From Engelhardtia mirabilis (GTDB taxonomy: Bacteria > Planctomycetota > UBA1135 > GCA-002686595), in the NCBI GenBank assembly GCA_007751255.1, contig CP036296.1, positions 434,001 through 498,000 of the forward strand: DNA of 64,000 bases, given 5' to 3'. Below are positions 15,821 through 24,708 of this stretch, piece after piece. How positions within the stretch are numbered: position 1 is the stretch's first letter; every line of letters begins with the position of its first letter. Both the position numbers and the translations under genes were made by a program. The notes under the pieces were generated by a model that saw only the letters and a list, made by a program, of their open reading frames with translations, was not told the origin of the DNA and made no database searches.

Positions 15821-18367
15821 CTACTCGGAGTAGCCGAGCGCCCGCAGCGCCTCCAGCTGCTCGTCGGACATCTCGGCCTCCTCGCCCGCTTCGAAGCGCG
15901 CCGCGAGGAGTTGGTGCTCTTCCCACAGACGCCACAGCCGTTGCCGCGCGTCCGCGACATGCTCGGGGTGCTGCGCCGAGACGTTGCGGATCGCCAGCGG
16001 ATCGGCCTCGACGTCGTACAGCAACAGGCGCGGCACGTCGGCGAAGTCCTGGGCCGCCCAGCGCCCGCCCGCCGGCGCGGGGTGACGCCCGAGGGCCGGC
16101 GACGTCGCGGAGTCGCCCGAGCGGATCTCGAGCGACTCGCCCCAACGGCCGTCGAGGACCTCGAGGTTGCCGACCACCGAGCCGTCGCCGTCGATCCGGA
16201 ACTCGTCGAAGACCACCGGCTCCGGCGTCCAGCTGTCGTCGCCCATCAGGGCGGGCACCAGCGAACGCCCTTGAGCGATCAGCGCCTCCGGGAGCCCCGC
16301 CAGCTCGAGCACCGTCGGCAGCACGTCGATCATCGACACCGGCGCGTCGACCCGGCGCCCGCCTTCGATGTGCCCCGACCAGATGAAGATCAGCGGCACG
16401 TGGGACTCGAACTCCCCGAGCAGCGCGCCCTCCCAGGCCGGCGGCTGGGGGTCGAGCTGCCCGCGCCCGAAGCGCGGGTAGCTGGCGGCGGGGTGGCCGT
16501 GGTCCGAGCCGATGATCAGCAGGGTGTTCTCCCACTCCCCGCGCGACTTCAGCTCGGCGACGAGCTCACCCAGGCGCTGGTCCTGGTACATCATCGCCTC
16601 GTCGTGGGCGTCCTGCATGGCCCGGTAGAAGGGCAGCGGGTCGATGCCCTTGCTCGCCAACTGTCCCTGCCAGTGCTCGTGCACGCTGGCGGAGGTGTGG
16701 TTGAACGGGAACCGCATGCCGAGGATCTGGCTCGCGATGGCCTCGCTCTCCGTCGCCGGGATCAAACGCCCCGCGAACGGCGCCGGCGGGTGGTGGGGCG
16801 GGTGCACGTCGGTGGTCTGGAAGTGCACCCAGTAGGGCCCGGGGTAGGCCTCGCGCCAGTCCCAGTACTGCGCGTGCAGGATCTCCGACGAGATCGCCTC
16901 GATCGGGTCGAAGGGGCTGCCCCGGTGGCCGAAGTCGCGGAACACGTCGACGGCGCGGTCGAGCCCCGAGCGGGCGCCCGCGTTGGGGTTGAAGGTGAAC
17001 ACGCCCGTGTGGAAGCTGGCGTCGTGGAAGTGCTCCGCCATCGTCTTGACGTTGGGCGGGATGGGGTTGGTGTCGTTCACGAGCCCGCCCAGCACGCTGT
17101 GGTGGAGCGAGGTCATGAACGACGCCGTCGACGGCATGGTCCAGGTCGCGTTGCTGTGGGCCTGCTCGAAGACGACGCCCTCGGCCGCGATGCGCTCGAG
17201 GTTGGGAGTCGTCGGCCGGTCGTAGCCGTAGAGGCTCATGTAGCCCGCGCTCGCCCCGTCGATCACGTAGAAGATGACGTTGGGCGGCTGGGGCGCGTCG
17301 GCGGGGTCCTGCTCCGCGAGGCCGGAAAGGGTGGGGGAGGCCCAGAAGGCGACGCCGGGCGCGGACGCATCGGCCGCGTCGGCCACGAGCGACAGGGTCA
17401 CGTCCCGTCCCGCCCAGCGCGCGAGGTCGACCGAGCGCTGCAGCCACGGTCCGGCAGGAGCGACGGTCTCGTCGAGCAGCGTCTTGACGGTGCCCCCGTC
17501 GTCGACTTCAACGCGCATCCGCGTCGCCGCGCCGAAGGCCCCGAGCGCGAGGTCGAGCCGTGCCGAGTCCGGCAGGGCGAGGTCGTAGGCCAAACGCGTC
17601 GGCGTATGGGTGTAGAGCGTGCGCCGAGTCGGCCCGAAGTCCTCGTGGGCGGCGGAAGCGACCGGCCGCACGCCGACGCCAGCCTCGGAGTAGACCGCGC
17701 TGGCGGGGAGGAAGCTGACGGATGAGAACTCGACCGTCGCGGGCGCCTGGGAACCGAACAGGATCGCGACCTCCCGGATCGACCCGCGAATCCGACCGCC
17801 CTCACCGCTGACCGGGAAGCGATAGACGCGGACGTCGTCGGCGGGCTGCACGTCCGTGCCCGCGCCGTAGAAGACGGTCGGCCACTGCTCGTCGAGCGTG
17901 TCGCCACCGGTCTCACGCACGTTGTAGCCGACGCCCACCCACTCGACGGGCCCGGTCGCGCGCAGCTCGACCTCGACCTGGCTCCAGTCGTCGAGGTCGA
18001 AGTCGGACACGTCGACGTAGATGCCGCCGAAGAGCTGTTCGCCGGACTCCTCGGGCGCGCGGGTCGATTCCGTGAGGAGGACCGCCAAGGAGCCGTCCCG
18101 TTCCTCCACCCCCGCGGCCGCTCCGCCGGCGAAGTGGTTCGGGAGCGCCAGCCAACCCGCCGAGCCCTCTTCGAAGCTCCAGCGCAGCTCGGGCGCGAGG
18201 CCTTCGCTCACGGCGCCGCCTTCGATCGTCGCCGTATCCAGTTGGTCTTCGAGGTGGATCGCCGTCGCGACGACCTGCCGAGGGCTTTCCGCCCCAGAGC
18301 AAGCCGAGAGGCCGGCGACGAACGAAGCGCCAAGCGCCAGCGAGCGGAAGTTTCGGCGTGAGGTCAT
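15821..18367 (-). CDS. Sulfatase-like lipoprotein (alkaline phosphatase superfamily)
   Basis: An 848-residue protein starting at MTSRRNFRSLALGASFVAGL, with lipobox LSAC. The N-terminal ~380 residues are beta-sandwich-like; the sulfatase domain follows (NVIFYVIDGASAGYMSLYGY, IIGSDHGHPAASY, SMIDVLPTVLELAGLPE). The position normally holding the formylglycine Cys/Ser is Thr in WTMPSTASFMTS (codon 17138-17140), so classical sulfatase activation is not expected. It may be a phosphodiesterase/phosphatase-like relative using Thr, or a divergent enzyme. The protein is probably exported and lipid-anchored. Confidence 0.8.
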   Translation of the reverse strand: MTSRRNFRSLALGASFVAGLSACSGAESPRQVVATAIHLEDQLDTATIEGGAVSEGLAPELRWSFEEGSAGWLALPNHFAGGAAAGVEERDGSLAVLLTESTRAPEESGEQLFGGIYVDVSDFDLDDWSQVEVELRATGPVEWVGVGYNVRETGGDTLDEQWPTVFYGAGTDVQPADDVRVYRFPVSGEGGRIRGSIREVAILFGSQAPATVEFSSVSFLPASAVYSEAGVGVRPVASAAHEDFGPTRRTLYTHTPTRLAYDLALPDSARLDLALGAFGAATRMRVEVDDGGTVKTLLDETVAPAGPWLQRSVDLARWAGRDVTLSLVADAADASAPGVAFWASPTLSGLAEQDPADAPQPPNVIFYVIDGASAGYMSLYGYDRPTTPNLERIAAEGVVFEQAHSNATWTMPSTASFMTSLHHSVLGGLVNDTNPIPPNVKTMAEHFHDASFHTGVFTFNPNAGARSGLDRAVDVFRDFGHRGSPFDPIEAISSEILHAQYWDWREAYPGPYWVHFQTTDVHPPHHPPAPFAGRLIPATESEAIASQILGMRFPFNHTSASVHEHWQGQLASKGIDPLPFYRAMQDAHDEAMMYQDQRLGELVAELKSRGEWENTLLIIGSDHGHPAASYPRFGRGQLDPQPPAWEGALLGEFESHVPLIFIWSGHIEGGRRVDAPVSMIDVLPTVLELAGLPEALIAQGRSLVPALMGDDSWTPEPVVFDEFRIDGDGSVVGNLEVLDGRWGESLEIRSGDSATSPALGRHPAPAGGRWAAQDFADVPRLLLYDVEADPLAIRNVSAQHPEHVADARQRLWRLWEEHQLLAARFEAGEEAEMSDEQLEALRALGYSE

Positions 18368-18486
18368 GGGAGCCAACGAGGATCGAGGACAGGACGGATA
18401 TTGGCGGTCGGTCCAAACTAGCGGTCGCTGCCGCGAGCGGATTCCAGGCATTGCTGGATCCGTCGCCGCCTGAAGTCGAGCTGCCG

Positions 18487-19674
18487 TCAATCGACGTCGA
18501 CGCCGTCTCCGAGGATCTGCAGGTAGCGGCTATAGGCGAAGACTCGACCTCGGCGCTTGCCGGTCAACTCTCGCGCGATCGGGCCGCCGGGCAGCTCCGC
18601 CGAGGAGAGTCGCTCCAGCACCGAGTTCACGGTGGGCTTGGTCAGCCCGGTCCGCTCGACCAACGACGGGCTCGACTGGACCGGCGACCGGCACAGGGCC
18701 TGGTGGACCTGAAGCGCCGAGCCAGCCGTGCGGCCGAGGCCCCGGATGCGTTCCTGGTCCCCCTCGATCAAGCGCGTCAGCTCCGTCGCGGTCGAGACAG
18801 CCGCCTCGGAGGTCTGCATCACGCCCCGCACGAAGAAGCGCAGCCACGCCTCCCAATCCCCTTCGGTGCGCACCGTCTGGAGCAGGTCGTAGTACTCGTC
18901 GCGATGCGTCTTGAGGTAGAGGCTCAGATACAGCATCGGCTCGCGCAGAATCCCCTCGCGAACCAGGAGCATCGTCGTCAAGAGTCGCCCCAATCGCCCG
19001 TTACCGTCGAGGAACGGATGGATCGTCTCGAACTGCACGTGAGCCAGGGCGGCCTTGATCAGCGGCGGCGTGCGCTCGGGCACGTCGTGCAGGAACTTCT
19101 CGAGGTCGCCCATGCACGCGGCGACGTCCTCGGGCGGCGGAGGAACGAAGGCCGCGACGCCCGGCCGCGGACCGCCGATCCAGTTCTGCGAGGTGCGGTA
19201 CTGACCGGGGAGTTTCTCGCTGCCGCGCCCCGACGACAGCAGCTCGGCATGCAGCTCGAGAAGGAGCCGCCCAGCGAGTGGGAAGCCCTCCCGGACCCGA
19301 CGAACGCCCAGCTCGAGGGCGCGGACGTAGCTCGACACCTCGCTGACGTCGTCGACCGGAACGCCGGGCGCCTCGTCGAGCTCGAACAACAGGAGGTCCG
19401 ACAGGGACGACTGGGTCCCTTCGATCTGCGACGAGAGAACGGCTTCCTTGCGGACGTAGGTGTAGAGGAAGATCGCAGTGTCCGGCAGCAACGTCGACAG
19501 CGCGTCGAGCCGGCCGAGGGCGAGGTGGGCTTGATCGAGCAGCTCTCTGAGTTCCTCGTCGATCTCCAGGTCGGGCGAGGGCGGGAGGGGGTGGGGTACG
19601 AAGGCCCGGACGACCTCGCCGCCGAGCGAGGGCCCGGTCTTCACCACGCCTGTCGGGCCCCGCTTCACGCCCAC
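18487..19674 (-). CDS. Fic-domain protein with N-terminal inhibitory helix and C-terminal winged helix
   Basis: A 395-residue protein. The N-terminus has the autoinhibitory motif SSQIEGTQSS, as in class II Fic enzymes. The Fic core has the complete active-site loop HPFLDGNGRLGR with catalytic His. The C-terminal ~90 residues look like a winged helix (SLVERTGLTKPTVNSVLERL). Fic proteins transfer AMP or other phosphate groups to target hydroxyls. The start is GTG at 19674, or GTG at 19668, which gives an N-terminus closer to typical relatives. A palindrome upstream could be its own operator. Confidence 0.88.
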   Translation of the reverse strand: MGVKRGPTGVVKTGPSLGGEVVRAFVPHPLPPSPDLEIDEELRELLDQAHLALGRLDALSTLLPDTAIFLYTYVRKEAVLSSQIEGTQSSLSDLLLFELDEAPGVPVDDVSEVSSYVRALELGVRRVREGFPLAGRLLLELHAELLSSGRGSEKLPGQYRTSQNWIGGPRPGVAAFVPPPPEDVAACMGDLEKFLHDVPERTPPLIKAALAHVQFETIHPFLDGNGRLGRLLTTMLLVREGILREPMLYLSLYLKTHRDEYYDLLQTVRTEGDWEAWLRFFVRGVMQTSEAAVSTATELTRLIEGDQERIRGLGRTAGSALQVHQALCRSPVQSSPSLVERTGLTKPTVNSVLERLSSAELPGGPIARELTGKRRGRVFAYSRYLQILGDGVDVD

Positions 19675-19711
19675 CGCTCGCTGGTAAGGGTTCTTTCCAT
19701 GGCTTGGATCT

Positions 19712-19741
19712 TAGTAAAGCATCGGTCGCCAACCTTTACTA
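19712..19741. promoter_or_regulatory. TAGTAAAG / CTTTACTA inverted repeat upstream of the Fic gene
   Basis: TAGTAAAG (19712-19719) and CTTTACTA (19734-19741) form a perfect 8-bp inverted repeat with a 14-bp spacer. It is an unusually AT-rich patch about 40-70 bp upstream of the Fic start. The Fic protein carries a winged helix, so autoregulation is plausible but not shown. Confidence 0.4.
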
Positions 19742-19762
19742 GTGGGCTGTCCGACCCCCTTC

Positions 19763-20077
19763 CTAGCCCCCCCGGCCGCCTGCAGCCCGGCGTCCAGCTC
19801 CCCGTGGCGCCAGATCCACGCGCAACTCCTCGACCAGCTCGGCCAGGACCGCCGCCGGCACCCGCTTCGCCGCGAACGCCAACCGGCCATCCTGCCGCGG
19901 CTGGCCGAACACGATCCGGTAGAGCGCGAGCGACCGCCCCAGAGCTTCGTGGCGGATCGAGTCCTTCGACCAGGCGTGGGCGGGGACGTGGCACTCGATG
20001 CGCGCGCCGCCCTCGGCTTCCAAGACCCACAAGGGCACGTGCCCGCCGCGGACGTCGACTGTCGCCGCTCGTCGCAC
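19763..20077 (-). pseudogene. Remnant resembling the C-terminus of a large SNF2-type helicase
   Basis: A 104-codon frame contains HVPLWVLEAEGGARIECHVP and KDSIRHEALGRSLALYRIVF, then VLAELVEELRVDL. This looks like the end of large SNF2/HepA-type helicases often found in defence regions. The helicase motor itself is absent, so at most a 3' fragment is left. Family assignment is from memory of the motif and is moderate at best. Confidence 0.35.
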
Positions 20078-20209
20078 ATCGCTTCAGCCCCAGCATCAGC
20101 CGGCTCTCGCGACCCCCCGAGAGCAGCTCCGATTCGAAAGCCCACGTGACCCGAAGTCGGGGCCACCTCCCTCTCTGTCTGGCGGCTGATCGATACAGTG
20201 CCCGCCTCG

Positions 20210-21178
20210 ATGCCCACTCCCTTCATCGCGCTCACCGATCGCGCGTGGTTCAACTTCCTCGCGGGTTTGGCTCGCGAGCGAAACGGTCCGCTAGACGAAG
20301 TCAACTTCTGGCAGCCCCTCGCGAAGCGGCCCATGGCGAAACTGGCGCCGGGGACGCCGGTCTTCTTCCGCCTGAAGAGCCCGACCCACGCGATTGCCGG
20401 GTACGGCTTCTTCGCGTCCTTCATCTTGCTCTCACTCGACCAGGCCTGGGCGAGCTTCGGGCGCGCGAACGGCGATCCGGATCAGCTTCGCTTCCTCGAG
20501 CGAATCGGTGGCTACAGGAAGTTCGACCTGATCGGTGACGCGCGCGCACCACGTGAACCCATCGGCTGCACCCTGCTGAGGGACGCGGCCTTCTGGCCCC
20601 AGGAGCGTTGGATCCCGTGGGGGGAGGCCGAGGGCTGGGCTCCCAACATCGTCCAGGGCAAGGCCGAGCGCGACGGGAACCGGGCGAGCCGGCTTCTGGG
20701 CGAGATCCACTACGACCACCTGACGACGCCCGAGGAGCTTGCCGCGGAGACATTCACGCCCCTCGATGTGGACGACCGCGAGTTGATCGACGCGAGCAGC
20801 CGAGCCCGCGTGGGCCAAGGCACCTTCCGCTCGCGCCTCCTCGGCGCCTACGGCCGCCGCTGCGCGATCACTGGGGAGCACACCGAGATCGTGCTCGACG
20901 CGGCGCACATCCAGCCCTACCTGGGCCCGCTCTCGAACCACGTCCAGAACGGCCTGCTGCTGACCAAGGAGTTCCACACGCTCTTCGATCGCGGCTACGT
21001 GACGGTCACGCCCGAGTTGGAAGTGCGCGTGAGCACGCGACTGAAGGCCGAGTGGGACAACGGAGTCCGCTACTACGCCTATGACGCAAGGCCGCTGCGG
21101 GTGTTTCCAGGTGCCGTCCACGAGCGGCCGGCGCCCGAGGTCCTGGAGTGGCACGGGGAGAGAGTGTTCCGGGACTGA
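20210..21178 (+). CDS. HNH endonuclease
   Basis: A 322-residue protein; ATG at 20210 is preferred over the GTG at 20198. The N-terminal half is of unknown fold and may be a PUA/EVE-like module (LAPGTPVFFRLKSPTHAIAG). The C-terminal half is an HNH domain: GRRCAITG, then LDAAHIQPYL, N at QNGLLLTKE, and final His in FHTLFDRGY. It is co-oriented with the PLD-helicase gene 93 bp downstream, and together they look like a nucleic-acid-targeting defence pair. A hairpin lies between the two genes. Confidence 0.85.
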   Translation: MPTPFIALTDRAWFNFLAGLARERNGPLDEVNFWQPLAKRPMAKLAPGTPVFFRLKSPTHAIAGYGFFASFILLSLDQAWASFGRANGDPDQLRFLERIGGYRKFDLIGDARAPREPIGCTLLRDAAFWPQERWIPWGEAEGWAPNIVQGKAERDGNRASRLLGEIHYDHLTTPEELAAETFTPLDVDDRELIDASSRARVGQGTFRSRLLGAYGRRCAITGEHTEIVLDAAHIQPYLGPLSNHVQNGLLLTKEFHTLFDRGYVTVTPELEVRVSTRLKAEWDNGVRYYAYDARPLRVFPGAVHERPAPEVLEWHGERVFRD

Positions 21179-21197
21179 AGTCAGCGCGACCGGGGAA

Positions 21198-21217
21198 GGA
21201 GTGCCCTCGGGCACTCC
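21198..21217. terminator. Hairpin between HNH and helicase genes
   Basis: GGAGTGCC-CTCG-GGCACTCC is a perfect 8-bp stem with a four-base loop starting 20 bp after the HNH stop. It may partly terminate or attenuate read-through into the helicase gene. Confidence 0.45.
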
Positions 21218-21271
21218 GGCAGGCATGCCCCAACTCGGCAAACGACGCTCGCAGCAGCTAGACTCCCGCAC

Positions 21272-23856
21272 ATGACCGCTCCGATTCGTGGGCTGCACGA
21301 GGCTCTCATCACCGAGGCCATCGCGGAGAGCCTACGCAACCTCGATCCGAGCCTCGAGCTCGAGCGCGCCGGACTACGGAAGGAGGAGGCGGCAGACCGC
21401 ATCGCCTTCCACATCGGCCGCGTGGTCTTCCGAGCCCTGGAAGGCCTCCCCGACAAGGAACGCGTATCCAGGGGCGTCCGCCTCGCCCGTGACCTGGTGG
21501 AGGCTATCGACCAAGCCATCGGCGGACAGGCAGCAGAAGGCGACAGTCCCATCGATCCCGGCGAGATCCTGCACGCCGTCTGCACCCGCCTCCCCGACGG
21601 CACGAAGGAGTCCTTCGACACTCCGCTGCTGCCGTTGCTGGACACGACCCTGCTCACGAACGCCCCCGACGAGCCGAGGGTTGGCCACCAGCTGCTGACG
21701 GAGATCGACTCCGCCGACCGCATCGACATCGTGATGGCCTTCATTCGCCGCACGGGGATCCGCCCGATGCTGTCGGCGCTGCGGGGGCACTGCGACGCAG
21801 GTCGAGGCCTGAGGGTGCTGACGACGACCTACACGGACTCGACGGAGTTGGCCGCCCTCGAGCAACTCGAGGACCTCGGTGCCGAGATCCGCGTCTCCTA
21901 CGACAAGTCGACGAGCCGGCTGCACGCCAAGGCCTGGCTGTTCCACCGGGCGTCCGGCTTCACGACGGCCTATGTGGGGTCCTCGAACCTGACCTTCTCG
22001 GCGCAACAGTCCGGGCTCGAGTGGAACGCGCGCATCAGTGGGGCACGCAACCCGGCAGTGACGGAGAAGGTGGCCGCTGTCTTCGAGAGCTACTGGAACA
22101 GCGTCGACTTCCGCCCCTTCGATGCCGCGGAGTTCGAGGAGCAGACGGAACGGCGGGATGGGGGCTCCGAGCTCCACCTCAGCCCGATCGAGATCCACCC
22201 GTTCCCCTTCCAGGAACGGCTCTTGGAGCAAATCGCCCTGGCTCGCCAGCAGGGTCATCACCGCAACCTCTTGGTCTCCGCGACCGGGACGGGCAAGACG
22301 GTGATCGCCGCCGTCGACTACGCGCGCCTGAAGGCGGCCATGCCCCGTGCTCGCTTGCTCTTCGTCGCCCACCGCAAGGAGATCCTGGAGCAGAGTCTGG
22401 CGACCTTTCGGCACGGACTCCGTGACGCTGCGTTCGGCGAGTTGTGGGTGGGCGGAAGGCGCCCCCGAGCCTTCGAGCACCTCTTTGCCTCGATCCAGAG
22501 CCTCAACGCCGCCGGGCTCGAAGACCTTCCCCCCGATCACTTCGATGTCGTGATCGTGGACGAGTTCCACCACGCGGCTGCGGCGACCTACCGACGGCTG
22601 TTGAAGCTCGTCCGGCCCATCGAGCTCCTCGGCCTGACGGCAACCCCAGAGCGCGCCGACGGCCTCTCCGTCCTCGAGCACTTCGATGGCCGCATCGCCG
22701 CAGAACTGCGCCTGTGGCAGGCCATCGAGCAACACCGGCTCTGCCCCTTCCTCTACTACGGGATCAGCGACAACACGGACCTGCGCGAGGTGCCGTGGCG
22801 TCGGGGTCACGGCTACGACATCGAGGGCCTGAGCAATGTCCTGACCGCCAGTGACTCGTCGGCACGTCTCGTCCTCAAGCAGTTGCAGGACCACGTCGAC
22901 GCCCTCTCGAGCGTCCGCTGCCTGGGATTCTGCGTCAGCATCGCGCACGCGCAGTTCATGGCCCGTGTCTTCCGCGAGTCCGGGGTCAAAGCCACCGCCA
23001 TCTGGGGCGATACCCCGAAGGTCGAACGCGAGGCCGCCCTCAGAGACCTCGCCTCCGGCGCCCTGCAGGTCCTGTTCTCGGTCGACTTGTTCAACGAGGG
23101 GGTCGACCTGCCCACCATCGACACGGTGCTGTTCCTGCGCCCCACGGACAGCGCCACGCTGTTCCTGCAGCAGCTCGGTCGGGGGTTGAGGAGGAGTCCG
23201 GGGAAGACCGCTTGCACCGTCCTCGACTTCGTCGGACAGCACCGCAAGGAGTTTCGCTTCGATCGGCGCTTTGCCGGTCTGTTCGAGGGCGGCCGCAAGC
23301 GACTGATCGAGCACGTGAAACGCGGCTTCCCCTTTCTGCCGGCCGGGTGCCACATGGAGCTCGATGCAGTCGCGAGCCAGCGCGTCCTCGAGAACATCAA
23401 GGCTGCAGTGCCGAGCCGTTGGGCCGCGAAGGCCGAGGAACTTCGGCGCATCGCTGCCGCTTCTGCGGACAAGGACGTCACGCTGGGCCGGTTTCTGGAG
23501 GAGAGCGGGCTCGCGCTCGACGACGTCTATCAGGGGACCAAGTGCTGGTCGGACCTGCGCGCCGAGGCCGGTCTACCGAATCTTCCAGAGGGCCCCGTGG
23601 AGGATGTCCTTCGTCGAGCCTGTGGCCGGCTACGTCACGTCGACGACCTCGTGCGGATCGAGCGCTACCAAGCTCTCCTCGCCAACGACACTCCCCCCGA
23701 GATCGCTCCCCTCGACGAACAGGGCCGCCGGCTGCTCCGCATGCTGGTCGCCTCCATGATTGACCAAGCTGTCACTCGCTCCACAACCCTCGCCGAGGGA
23801 GCGCAGCTCCTCTGGGGGCACCCTCAGGCTCGACTGGAACTCCGGCCTCGGGGATC
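21272..23856 (+). pseudogene. 5' part of PLD-SF2 helicase-DUF3427 gene, split by IS21-family insertion
   Basis: The first ~861 codons are intact. Residues ~150-260 are a phospholipase-D-like nuclease domain (RLHAKAWLF, then VGSSNLT). Residues ~310-680 are an SF2 helicase: Walker A SATGTGKTVIA, DEFHH, GLTATPERAD, and motif VI QLGRGLRRSPGK. Reading continues into the IS end, giving a truncated 896-codon frame. Removing the element plus one copy of GATC joins this part in frame to 26437-26977, restoring a 1,041-residue protein, a normal length for this family. The insertion therefore looks recent. The family is linked to restriction or phage defence but not well characterised. Confidence 0.88.
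23853..23856. repeat. Target-site duplication GATC (left)
   Basis: GATC precedes the left end of the element and is repeated at 26433-26436 after the right end. A 4-bp duplication fits IS21-family behaviour, and using it restores the helicase reading frame exactly. Confidence 0.7.
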
Positions 23857-23901
23857 GGGTCAAAACCGGCCAGTTGTGATCGGGTCAAATGCGGCCAGTT
23901 G
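23857..23901. repeat. Left terminal repeat of IS21-family element
   Basis: Contains gggtcaaaaccggccag followed by a second copy, gggtcaaatgcggccag. It is the inverted counterpart of 26389-26432. Confidence 0.8.
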
Positions 23902-23934
23902 GAGCGACCGGGACGGGTGTCGGTTTAGCGGATT

Positions 23935-24708
23935 TCAGTCGTTCAAGGCAAGCACGGGTTGATCCGTTCTTGCGCTGGCCCGCTTCTGAGTGCGCCAGCT
24001 CTTGGGTCCACACTTCAGGACGTGCGCGTGGTGCAGCAGCCGATCGAGCAGTGCTGTGACAGCCGCGGTGTCTCCGAGGAGCTTGCCCCAGTCGTCGACA
24101 GGCCGGTTCGAGGTCAGGATGGTGCTGGTCCGCTCGTAGCGCCGGATGATGAGCTCGAGCAGATCCTCGGCCGCGGTATGCGGCAGCTTGCGCATGCCCA
24201 GGTCGTCGACGATGAGCAGTGGGACCTTCTCCATCTTGGCCAGGTACTCGCTGCGGGCGCCGTCGAGCGTCGCGTCGGCCATCTCCTCGATCAGGACGTG
24301 GGCCTCGCGGTAGGCGACGGCCCAGCCTTGCAAGATCGCAGCCTGCCCGATCGCCTGGGCGAGATGGCTCTTGCCGGTGCCGGGGGGGCCCAGGAAGAGA
24401 GCGTCCTCAGCCTTCGAGACGAAGCGAGCGGTCGCGAGGTCGAAGACCAGCCGGCGATTCATCTTCTTGTTGAAGTCGAAGTCGAAGTCGTCGAGCCTTC
24501 GATCCGCATCTCGGAAGCGGGCGTACTTGATGCGGCGCTCGATCAGTCGATCCCCTCGCCGCTCGAGCTCGTCCGAGACGAGCTGGGAGAGGAAGTCGAT
24601 CGGAGGCATGCGCTCGGTCTGGGCTTCGAGCAGTCGTGTCTCCAGGGTGTTAGCCATGCCCGAGAGCCGCAGCTTCCTCAGGGCCTTGTCGATCTCGATC
24701 CTGTTCAT
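23935..24708 (-). CDS. istB: IS21-family helper ATPase IstB
   Basis: 257 residues from MNRIEIDKALRKLRLSGM. It is an AAA+ DnaC-like ATPase with Walker A GPPGTGKSHLAQ, Walker B LLIVDDLGM and sensor-like TILTSNRPVDDW. IstB stimulates IstA and helps select target DNA. The start overlaps the istA stop (ATGA). The longer upstream frame belongs to istA sequence in another frame. Confidence 0.95.
   Translation of the reverse strand: MNRIEIDKALRKLRLSGMANTLETRLLEAQTERMPPIDFLSQLVSDELERRGDRLIERRIKYARFRDADRRLDDFDFDFNKKMNRRLVFDLATARFVSKAEDALFLGPPGTGKSHLAQAIGQAAILQGWAVAYREAHVLIEEMADATLDGARSEYLAKMEKVPLLIVDDLGMRKLPHTAAEDLLELIIRRYERTSTILTSNRPVDDWGKLLGDTAAVTALLDRLLHHAHVLKCGPKSWRTQKRASARTDQPVLALND

Noticed and set aside
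15911-17725. 604-codon plus-strand frame opposite the sulfatase-like gene
   Set aside because: Antisense shadow of a well-supported gene.
18358-23353. Long opposite-strand frames (726 codons over Fic, 659 codons over the helicase)
   Set aside because: No motif on these strands; Fic and helicase signatures are clear on the other strand.
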